Source: Candidatus Njordarchaeota archaeon (GTDB lineage Archaea > Thermoproteota > JANJXX01 > Panguiarchaeales > Panguiarchaeaceae). Taken from it: 8,051 nucleotides of DNA. The stretch spans positions 1-8,051 of the forward strand of contig JAGSHR010000181.1 of NCBI GenBank assembly GCA_029855985.1. The letters run 5' to 3'. Positions 1 through 4,803 of this stretch are shown here, one piece after another. Both the position numbers and the translations under genes were made by a program. The notes below the pieces were generated by a model. It saw nothing but the letters and a program-made list of their open reading frames with translations, searched no databases and was not told the DNA's origin. The number at the start of each line of letters is the position of its first letter. The stretch's first letter is position 1.

Positions 1-52
1 AACTTAAAAAAATTAATATTAACATGTATCAACTTCAAAACGTAAATGTTGA

Positions 53-60
53 AAATTATA
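53..60 (+). promoter_or_regulatory. Candidate TATA box for the MBL-fold gene
   Basis: AAATTATA lies about 26 bases before a strong purine-rich ribosome site (AAGGAGA, 84-90) that sits 5 bases ahead of the ATG at 96. Transcription would start near 82, giving a short leader. A second AT-rich stretch at 4-20 could serve instead and would give a leader of about 60 bases. The placement is by archaeal spacing rules only. Confidence 0.3.
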
Positions 61-95
61 CAAAGAAAAAACTGATAGACACTAAGGAGATTTTG

Positions 96-839
96 ATGGT
101 TAGTTTAAAGAGAGTAATAATTAGTAATGACTTATACGTAATATCTGGGCATATCAAAGAGGCATCACTTTCCGTTAATGCTTTTCTCGTTCTTGATGAT
201 AAGCCTGCTTTATTTGAAACCGGGACTGTTGGTATGGGTAGAGCAATAATTAGAGAGATCAGCGATATAATTGACCCAAGTGAGATAAAATATATTTTCA
301 TCACGCATGAACACCCAGATCACGCAGGAGGACTACCCGAGGTAATCTCCGAGACATACAATGCTAAAATTGTTGTTCACGAGTTGATATCCGTTCACCT
401 AAAATTTATGGGCATATATAGCAACTTAGAATTAGTCAAGGGTGGCGAAAAAATCAGTTTAGGCACGAAAGAAGTTGAAATCATTTACGCTCCAATAGAA
501 ACCCATGGAACAATAAACTTCTACATTAGACAAGATAACATAGTTCTCTCTGGTGATTACTTCGGTCAACTCACAAAAGATGAATGGCAACCCTATGTAG
601 ACGGAAGCGTTGAGGATATTTCAAGACAGATTATAGAGTTTCACGAAGGATTAGGATACGATAGAAACGATGTTAAGAAGTATCTGTCGTGGGTGCTAAA
701 GGAACCAGTGAATTTGATAGCACCATCTCATGGTTCTTTAATCAATAAACAGGTTAAAGAGATCGCGAAGAGAGTAATAGAGTATAAACTTAAACCTAAA
801 GAAAGATGGGGTTTACTGCGTAGAATCTTTGGTGCGTGA
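96..839 (+). CDS. MBL-fold metallo-hydrolase, flavodiiron-type (ODP-like) domain protein
   Basis: This 247-residue soluble protein has the metallo-beta-lactamase fold and probably binds a two-metal centre. Visible ligands are H71, H73, D75 and H76 (HEHPDH after a beta strand), H137 (ETHG), D154 (SGDYFGQ) and H212 (PSHG). The spacing H76-x60-H137-x16-D154-x57-H212 and the DYFG and PSHG contexts closely resemble the diiron domain of flavodiiron O2/NO reductases. Those normally have Glu where this protein has H73, and carry a C-terminal flavodoxin domain that is absent here. The start at 96 is chosen for the AAGGAGA site 5 bases upstream; an in-frame ATG at 24 would add 24 charged residues without such a site. 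The longin-like gene follows after 7 bases, so the two are probably co-transcribed. The fold is clear. Whether it reduces O2 or NO, senses O2, or is a zinc hydrolase is open. Confidence 0.85.
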   Translation: MVSLKRVIISNDLYVISGHIKEASLSVNAFLVLDDKPALFETGTVGMGRAIIREISDIIDPSEIKYIFITHEHPDHAGGLPEVISETYNAKIVVHELISVHLKFMGIYSNLELVKGGEKISLGTKEVEIIYAPIETHGTINFYIRQDNIVLSGDYFGQLTKDEWQPYVDGSVEDISRQIIEFHEGLGYDRNDVKKYLSWVLKEPVNLIAPSHGSLINKQVKEIAKRVIEYKLKPKERWGLLRRIFGA

Positions 840-846
840 AGGGCTT

Positions 847-1281
847 ATGATCTACGGTTATATCGTTGTCCTCCAGAGTGGAATATTCGTTGCCTCTAAT
901 TTTTTTGGCAAATTTAAAGAGGCAGAGCAGATGGATATTACTATGGTTGCATCTGGGATAGTGGCGCTGAGCAATTTCTTTGATAGATTATCTGGTGAAC
1001 CTTTGGAAAATGTGATTATTGGGGATTACAAACTAGCTATAAGGTACAATGATGATCTCGTGGTTGCAATATTCGCGGACAGAAACGACGCTATCGCTGA
1101 GGGATTAGCAAAGAAATACCTTAAAGAATTGACGGAGTGCTATAAAACCAAGTGCCCAAACATAGGTGAATTTAATGACTCAGAAACAAATGAAGAATTA
1201 AACATTGTTTTAGATAAACTAAATAAAGAGATAGTTATTATCAATACCCAAGCTAAAGACATGCACTACCTGAGAGATTAA
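847..1281 (+). CDS. Small longin/roadblock-like domain protein
   Basis: This 144-residue protein has no signal peptide or membrane helix. Its N-terminal 95 residues read as strand-turn-strand (YGYIVVLQSGIFVAS), a long helix (about 31-53), two further strands (VIIGDYKLAIRY, DDLVVAIFADRND) and a helix. That order resembles the longin/roadblock-type small domains of archaea, which in better-known cases bind small Ras-like GTPases. The tail (about 96-144) is charged, probably helical, and contains two cysteines in an ECYKTKC segment. ATG 847 is preferred; in-frame TTG 829 and GTG 832 would overlap the end of the upstream gene. Spacing of 7 bases from the MBL-fold gene argues for one transcript. 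No GTPase gene is in the window. Family assignment is from pattern only; an unrelated alpha/beta protein is possible. Confidence 0.6.
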   Translation: MIYGYIVVLQSGIFVASNFFGKFKEAEQMDITMVASGIVALSNFFDRLSGEPLENVIIGDYKLAIRYNDDLVVAIFADRNDAIAEGLAKKYLKELTECYKTKCPNIGEFNDSETNEELNIVLDKLNKEIVIINTQAKDMHYLRD

Positions 1282-1309
1282 ACCTTCAGAGTAGTTCTAA
1301 ATCGCCCCA

Positions 1310-1328
1310 CAATACTTATTCTTCTCCC
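1310..1328 (+). terminator. Possible pyrimidine-rich terminator after the two-gene unit
   Basis: A C/T-rich stretch (ACTTATTCTTCTCCCT) begins about 30 bases after the stop of the longin-like gene. Archaeal termination usually needs U-rich RNA, and this tract is broken by C and A, so the call is weak. The T-rich segment 1370-1380 is an alternative. Confidence 0.25.
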
Positions 1329-1361
1329 TATAGCCTATTGATGGTAGTGTTGTCCTATATC

Positions 1362-1374
1362 AAAGATAATCTTT
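1362..1374. repeat. 13-base palindrome upstream of the FMN reductase promoter
   Basis: AAAGATAATCTTT is a perfect inverted repeat with 6-base arms around a central A. It sits about 27 bases upstream of the candidate TATA box at 1401-1410. An overlapping arrangement AGATAA (1364-1369) and TTATCT (1377-1382) adds a second possible pairing. It could be a regulator site upstream of the promoter or chance in AT-rich DNA. Confidence 0.35.
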
Positions 1375-1400
1375 CTTTATCTGAACCTAACCTATAATCG

Positions 1401-1410
1401 ATTAAATATT
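1401..1410 (+). promoter_or_regulatory. Candidate TATA box for the FMN reductase gene
   Basis: ATTAAATATT lies about 38 bases before the ATG at 1444, predicting transcription from about 1430. A good ribosome site, GAGGTG (1432-1437), then stands 6 bases ahead of the ATG. Both signals agree on a short leader. Confidence 0.5.
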
Positions 1411-1443
1411 AAACCGCCTTGAGTTAATAGAGAGGTGCTTTTC

Positions 1444-1998
1444 ATGTTTATTCCAATAATCATTGGGACTGGTCGATCTGAAAGGCGATCAATTAGAGCG
1501 GCTAAATTCTTGGAGAAATTCTTGAGGAAACATGGTATAGACACGGAAATCATTGATCCCGTAGAGTTTAAGCTATGTATTACAACCACTGATAAGGATA
1601 ACAGGATAGTTAAGAAGTTTAGGAATTTGATAGTCAAAGCGGATGCTTTGATTCTAGTTGTACCAGAGTACAATCATTTCTTTCCTGGGGAGTTGAAGTT
1701 ATTAATGGACTCCCTATATGAGGAATACGATAAGAAACCTGTTGCCGTTTGCGGCGTTGCTTATGGTTCCCATGGAGGTTTAAGAGCTGTTGATATGACA
1801 AAACTTTACGCTATTACGCTCGGTATGATTCCGATTAGGACCACTATTCTCTTCGGTAATATAGATGATCTAGTTGATGAAGAGGGCAATGTTCATGATG
1901 AAAAATTTGAGAAACGCGCTTTAAAAATGCTACGGGAACTCATTTGGTATGCTAAGGCCATTAAGTACGCGAAAGAGAACATACGTGTCGATCTTTGA
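1444..1998 (+). CDS. NAD(P)H-dependent FMN reductase family protein
   Basis: This 184-residue flavodoxin-like protein belongs to the SsuE/ArsH-type FMN reductase superfamily. These bind FMN and take electrons from NAD(P)H, passing them to flavin, quinones, metals or partner proteins. Seen: a first strand running into a phosphate-binding loop (GTGRSERRS, 8-16), the PEYN motif at 74-77 followed by PGELKLLMDSLYEEY, and a GSHGG loop at 108-112 followed by LRA. The usual N-x-S-x-P reads N-H-F-F-P. Length matches the family. Start: ATG 1444 with GAGGTG 6 bases before it; in-frame GTG 1435 overlaps that site and is less likely. It has its own promoter, 162 bases after the longin-like gene. It could feed electrons to the MBL-fold protein at 96-839, which lacks a flavodoxin domain; this is inference. 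Confidence 0.88.
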   Translation: MFIPIIIGTGRSERRSIRAAKFLEKFLRKHGIDTEIIDPVEFKLCITTTDKDNRIVKKFRNLIVKADALILVVPEYNHFFPGELKLLMDSLYEEYDKKPVAVCGVAYGSHGGLRAVDMTKLYAITLGMIPIRTTILFGNIDDLVDEEGNVHDEKFEKRALKMLRELIWYAKAIKYAKENIRVDL

Positions 1999-2004
1999 CA
2001 CCAT

Positions 2005-2035
2005 TATTCTAATTTTCACTCAATTCCTATTTAGA
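2005..2035 (+). terminator. Probable T-rich terminator of the FMN reductase gene
   Basis: Several short T tracts (ATTATTCTAATTTTC, then ATTCCTATTT) start within 10 bases of the stop codon. Clustered U-rich tracts without a hairpin are typical of archaeal 3' ends. Confidence 0.35.
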
Positions 2036-2122
2036 CAAAAAATTTATGAAAACAACCAAGAAGCCAGAAAACTTTGTTTTACTATTAACTTTTTTAAGAA
2101 TGTGATAGTCTGCTTAACACTA

Positions 2123-2137
2123 GACGATAAGATCGTC
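2123..2137. repeat. Perfect short inverted repeat (hairpin) between convergent genes
   Basis: GACGAT-AAG-ATCGTC has fully complementary 6-base arms with three G/C pairs each and a 3-base loop. It lies between two converging genes. It may stabilise RNA 3' ends or be incidental; no U tract follows it directly. Confidence 0.4.
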
Positions 2138-2153
2138 ATTATAGCAGAATCGA

Positions 2154-2169
2154 AATAGAAAAAGAGAAA
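2154..2169 (-). terminator. Probable U-rich terminator of the membrane-protein gene
   Basis: On the minus strand this reads TTTTCTCTTTTTCTAT, starting about 17 bases after the stop codon at 2186. It is a typical archaeal U-rich end. Confidence 0.5.
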
Positions 2170-2185
2170 ATGTTTTGGGATTAAA

Positions 2186-3076
2186 CTAGGTAATGTCATG
2201 CCTGTTAATTTCATTTAAGATTAATTTAAGTTCCAGCTTGTTTATGTTTAATTGCCTTGATAAAGACTCAAGTTCAAGTTGATCAATTTTTTCATTTAGG
2301 TTTTTCAGCTTTTCCACTACTTCCTTGTTGGTTAATATCATGTTTAAAGCCTCGTTTGTTTTTTCAGCTAGGTCTACAAGGTAGACCCCCAAAACCATTA
2401 ATGTCATTGCGCTTAACGAGTCAAAAAAGTAGTTAATCTCGAACCATAGGGCTAGGAAATAACCATCCTGCAGTATCTCCATTGTTGCGCCGCTAATTAC
2501 GCTAAAGTGTGTCATTAACAACAATCCGAGCGGTAACCGAATAATAACAAATATAATCGCGAGGAACCCCATTAGGAACGGAAAACTTGAATTTATTTGG
2601 TGACTTAACTCCATTAAAGCGAGCAGAAACAAAACCACGAAACCTATGTAGATTAAAGTTAAAACACTGTTTAACAAAATATAGACCCTAAATAATCTTG
2701 GATCGATAAAAGGTATTATCACTTGCACGATCTGCAAGGCAGAAACTGTAATTCCCAAGAAACCCGCTATCCTAAAATTATCGGAGATAAAACTTATTTT
2801 AATGAGGTACAATGAGAACACTGCGAAGAATGCAGACCCAACTACAGCCATAGCTGGACCATACCCTATCACGAATGTTTCAAATAGTTGATTAACTAGT
2901 TCAATGTATGTATCTATAATAGTGGGGTACATGAAGAAGAAGCTAGCTGTTGATAGTCCGAAGTGAAATACTTCAGCTAAAACTAAGAAAATCCCTGTTG
3001 ATTTTAGAGCGAGTATCCACTCTCGGGATTCAAGCGATGGGTTTTTCAATTTTGTCGCCGAGTTTAAACAATTCAT
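2186..3076 (-). CDS. Six-helix membrane protein with C-terminal coiled coil, unknown function
   Basis: I do not recognise this 296-residue protein. A polar N-terminus (1-20) is followed by about six hydrophobic segments near 22-50, 75-95, 102-122, 132-154, 166-190 and 216-236. The tail 238-296 is charged and rich in Leu, Ile, Lys and Glu with heptad-like spacing, so it should form a coiled coil, probably cytoplasmic. Loops carry few conserved-looking polar residues (E35, H38, D125, R180, E213, D219). No ATPase, protease or redox motif is visible. ATG 3076 is chosen; a TTG at 3094 is also in frame, and neither has a ribosome site, consistent with leaderless or nearly leaderless translation from the TATA elements at 3095-3125. 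It stands alone, divergent from the peroxiredoxin gene. A sensory, scaffold or small-transporter role is possible but unsupported. Confidence 0.8.
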   Translation of the reverse strand: MNCLNSATKLKNPSLESREWILALKSTGIFLVLAEVFHFGLSTASFFFMYPTIIDTYIELVNQLFETFVIGYGPAMAVVGSAFFAVFSLYLIKISFISDNFRIAGFLGITVSALQIVQVIIPFIDPRLFRVYILLNSVLTLIYIGFVVLFLLALMELSHQINSSFPFLMGFLAIIFVIIRLPLGLLLMTHFSVISGATMEILQDGYFLALWFEINYFFDSLSAMTLMVLGVYLVDLAEKTNEALNMILTNKEVVEKLKNLNEKIDQLELESLSRQLNINKLELKLILNEINRHDIT

Positions 3077-3094
3077 TGATTTTTGTTGTCTCAA

Positions 3095-3125
3095 TTTTTA
3101 TATTATTATTTTTATTTATATAAAA
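3095..3125 (-). promoter_or_regulatory. Promoter region of the membrane-protein gene, two candidate TATA boxes
   Basis: On the minus strand TTTTATATAAA (3115-3125) would start transcription near 3094. AATATAAAAATT (around 3096-3106) would start it near 3076, exactly at the ATG, giving a leaderless message. The lack of any ribosome site favours one of these short or absent leaders. Confidence 0.45.
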
Positions 3126-3141
3126 TTTGCATTTTTATCCA

Positions 3142-3167
3142 AAACCAAAACAAGCTTTAAACCAAAA
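3142..3167. repeat. Nine-base direct repeat in the divergent intergenic region
   Basis: AAACCAAAA occurs at 3142-3150 and again at 3159-3167, 17 bases apart start to start. It lies between the promoters of the divergent membrane-protein and peroxiredoxin genes. It might be a paired regulator site, though A-rich repeats arise easily by chance. Confidence 0.35.
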
Positions 3168-3229
3168 GAGAAATAACAATTCTTCCGCGCTAAAAAACAT
3201 GGAATACAATTTAATCAGACACAAACTAA

Positions 3230-3240
3230 TAATATTTTAA
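3230..3240 (+). promoter_or_regulatory. Candidate TATA box for the peroxiredoxin gene
   Basis: TAATATTTTAA predicts transcription starting near 3260. That is downstream of the ATG at 3254 and 12 bases upstream of the ATG at 3272, so it supports the second ATG as the start. Confidence 0.4.
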
Positions 3241-3271
3241 ACAATAACAGATTATGAAGGAATTGAATGAC

Positions 3272-3727
3272 ATGGTAGAAGTAGGAGACAAAGCACCAGA
3301 CTTTGCTTTAAAGGACCAAGATGGAAACATAGTCAAGCTATCCGATTATAAAGGCAAAAAAATTCTATTATCGTTCCATCCACTAGCATTCACAAAATTC
3401 TGCAACGAACAAATGAAACAACTAAATGAAAAATTCGATAAACTAACCGAACTAAACACGATTGCAATTGGCATAAGTGTGGATCCGGTTCCAGCCAAAA
3501 AAGCATGGTCGGAACAACTTGGACTAGATAAATTAAAAATCCTGAGTGATTTCTGGCCACATGGGAAAATTGCTGAGAGCTACGGTGTGTTTAGAGGTGA
3601 AGACGGGTTCTCAGAACGTGCAAACTTTGTTGTTGATGAAAATGGTATCGTTATCCTCAAGAAGATCTACGAGATACGTTCAGTGCCCGATCTTGAAGAG
3701 GTACTAAGCTTTCTACGCAATAAATGA
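3272..3727 (+). CDS. Peroxiredoxin, AhpE-like one-cysteine type
   Basis: This 151-residue cytosolic thiol peroxidase would reduce hydrogen peroxide or organic peroxides. The N-terminus VEVGDKAPDFAL is typical of the AhpC/TSA family. The active site is P37-x3-T41-x2-C44 (PLAFTKFC), and the conserved Arg is R116 (GFSERANF). The LSDFWPHG segment (91-98) is characteristic of AhpE-like members. C44 is the only cysteine, so it must be a one-Cys enzyme that is regenerated by an outside thiol. The KF before C44 replaces the common PV. Start: ATG 3272 gives the usual family N-terminus, has GAAGGA at 3256-3261 and fits the TATA box. ATG 3254 would add six residues (MKELND). It is a single gene, with T-rich terminators behind it and the iron permease 212 bases downstream. 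Confidence 0.93.
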   Translation: MVEVGDKAPDFALKDQDGNIVKLSDYKGKKILLSFHPLAFTKFCNEQMKQLNEKFDKLTELNTIAIGISVDPVPAKKAWSEQLGLDKLKILSDFWPHGKIAESYGVFRGEDGFSERANFVVDENGIVILKKIYEIRSVPDLEEVLSFLRNK

Positions 3728-3764
3728 AACTAGTACTCTTGAAAGCGAATAAACTATAGTTCTT

Positions 3765-3850
3765 GATTTTTTCGTAGTTAAGAGAATTGTTTATTTTAAT
3801 TATTTTTTCTTTTATACTTGTTTTCTGCTTCTTTTAATGCTTTTTGCTTT
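3765..3850 (+). terminator. Multiple T-tract terminator after the peroxiredoxin gene
   Basis: The tracts GATTTTTTC (3766-3773), TTTATTTTAATTATTTTTTC (3790-3809) and further runs near 3818-3850 follow the stop by 40-120 bases. Repeated T5-T6 tracts are strong archaeal terminators, so read-through into the iron permease gene is unlikely. Confidence 0.6.
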
Positions 3851-3873
3851 GTTGATGTGTTGGTTATTTTTTG

Positions 3874-3884
3874 CATTATATAAG
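3874..3884 (+). promoter_or_regulatory. Candidate TATA box for the iron permease gene
   Basis: CATTATATAAG contains a good TTATATAA box. It predicts transcription near 3905, inside the palindrome at 3899-3913. A second AT-rich element at 3893-3901 would shift the start to about 3922. Confidence 0.5.
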
Positions 3885-3898
3885 TTAATTTCTTATAT

Positions 3899-3913
3899 TA
3901 TAACACTGTTATA
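3899..3913. promoter_or_regulatory. Candidate operator: 15-base palindrome at the iron permease start site
   Basis: TATAACACTGTTATA is a perfect inverted repeat with 7-base arms around a central C. It lies 16 bases downstream of the TATA box, over the predicted transcription start, where a bound dimeric repressor would block polymerase. An iron-responsive regulator of the DtxR/IdeR or Fur class is the obvious candidate from the gene it controls, but the sequence is not a textbook site for either and no regulator gene is in the window. Confidence 0.45.
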
Positions 3914-3939
3914 TTTATTTGAATTAAAGGGTGAAATAG

Positions 3940-4803
3940 ATGATTGAAACAGCGATATTGACAACTTGGGTAATATTAGTTAGAGAGGGATTAGAGGCCA
4001 TATTGATAATCTCTATAATATCTGCTTATCTTATCAAATCGAAAATCGAAAATGGAAGGATATACGTTGCAATTGGTGTCCTAGGTGCCTTGTTGTTGAG
4101 TTTATTGATAGGAGCAGTTATTTTTCTTGTGAAATTCGCTCTAGTTGGGATATATGAAAAATTATTTGAGGGAATAGTATCCATTACGGCAGCTATAATC
4201 TTAACATACGTTGTCCTATGGATGGTTGATAATGCAAAAACAATTAAACAAAGTATAGAAACCAATATTTCGGAGAAATTACAAAATAACAACAAAACTG
4301 GCATTATCTTAGTTGCGTTTTTTGCCGTTTTTCGAGAGGGACTCGAAACTGTTTTGTTTTTATCGCCTCTCCTAAATGTGAACATTATAGGATTAACCAT
4401 CGGTTTGCTTTTAGGTTTTTCATCCCTCGCGATCCTCGCCTTCCTAATACTCAAGTATAGCATCAAATTCCCACTGCGCAAGTTCTTCAAGTACACCTCA
4501 ATTATACTCATTGTAATCGCGGCTGGAATACTAAGTTATGGTGTTCACGAATTAATTGAAGTCTTAGAGCTAACAGGATTTGAACTTGGAATCCTCGCAA
4601 TTCCAGTATGGGATACAAGTAGTATATTGAATGAAGCCAGTCTTTTAGGTCAATTCATGATGGGACTTATTGGTTATGATGCGAATCCGGAACTCCTAAG
4701 ACTACTTATATACCTCACTTATTGGATGCTTGTAATCATTATAATTAGAAATCGAACTGATGGAAAAGGACCTAAAAAATTTAGGAAAAAGGTATTAGAT
4801 TAG
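3940..4803 (+). CDS. FTR1/EfeU-family iron permease
   Basis: This 287-residue inner-membrane protein imports iron, by family knowledge as Fe3+ after oxidation at the outer face. It has the two hallmark REGLE motifs, R15-E19 in the first helix and R132-E136 in the fourth, which are the iron-binding signature. About seven hydrophobic segments are seen: 5-30, 44-66, 77-97, 120-141, 148-171, 183-204 and 255-270. The region 223-262 (WDTSSIL, SLLGQFM, GLIGYD) is the conserved FTR1 C-terminal signature. Length fits the family. Start ATG 3940 has GGGTGA (3929-3934) 5 bases before it. No multicopper oxidase, EfeO or EfeB partner is present, so how iron is oxidised or delivered is unknown. The gene ends 9 bases inside the convergent ABC ATPase gene. 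Regulation through the palindrome at 3899-3913 is likely. Confidence 0.95.
   Translation: MIETAILTTWVILVREGLEAILIISIISAYLIKSKIENGRIYVAIGVLGALLLSLLIGAVIFLVKFALVGIYEKLFEGIVSITAAIILTYVVLWMVDNAKTIKQSIETNISEKLQNNNKTGIILVAFFAVFREGLETVLFLSPLLNVNIIGLTIGLLLGFSSLAILAFLILKYSIKFPLRKFFKYTSIILIVIAAGILSYGVHELIEVLELTGFELGILAIPVWDTSSILNEASLLGQFMMGLIGYDANPELLRLLIYLTYWMLVIIIIRNRTDGKGPKKFRKKVLD
4771..4785. repeat. Short inverted repeat at the convergent gene ends
   Basis: CCTAAA-AAA-TTTAGG has perfect 6-base arms and a 3-base loop, inside the last codons of the iron permease gene. On the minus strand it lies just past the ABC ATPase stop and is flanked by T tracts (CCTTTTT before, TCCTTTT after), so it may take part in termination of that operon. 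Confidence 0.4.

Larger units (their letters stand above)
1999..2185. other. Convergent intergenic region without a supported gene
   Basis: This separates the 3' ends of the FMN reductase and the membrane-protein gene. It holds T-rich tracts on the plus strand (about 2005-2035), a 6-base-arm hairpin at 2123-2137 and an A-rich run at 2154-2169 that would be U-rich in the minus transcript. An open frame of 69 codons crosses it from inside the upstream gene, but it has no ribosome site and a composition unlike the neighbouring proteins. Confidence 0.5.

Noticed and set aside
24..95. N-terminal extension of the MBL-fold protein from ATG 24
   Set aside because: There is no ribosome site before 24, while AAGGAGA stands 5 bases before ATG 96. 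The extra 24 residues are unlike an MBL-fold N-terminus.
1329..1385. Possible C/D-box guide RNA (TTGATGG followed by CTGA about 45 bases later)
   Set aside because: The C box is imperfect and no convincing internal D'/C' pair is seen. The same DNA is better explained as the upstream region of the FMN reductase promoter.
1949..2158. 69-codon open frame on the plus strand
   Set aside because: It begins inside the FMN reductase gene in another frame, has no ribosome site, and runs through terminator-like DNA. A chance frame is more likely.
3752..3761. Ten-base palindrome AACTATAGTT after the peroxiredoxin gene
   Set aside because: It is short, AT-rich and downstream of the gene, with no promoter next to it; probably chance.
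4026..4511. 161-codon minus-strand open frame opposite the iron permease
   Set aside because: It lies wholly antisense to a clear FTR1 gene, and its protein is a low-complexity mirror of that coding sequence.
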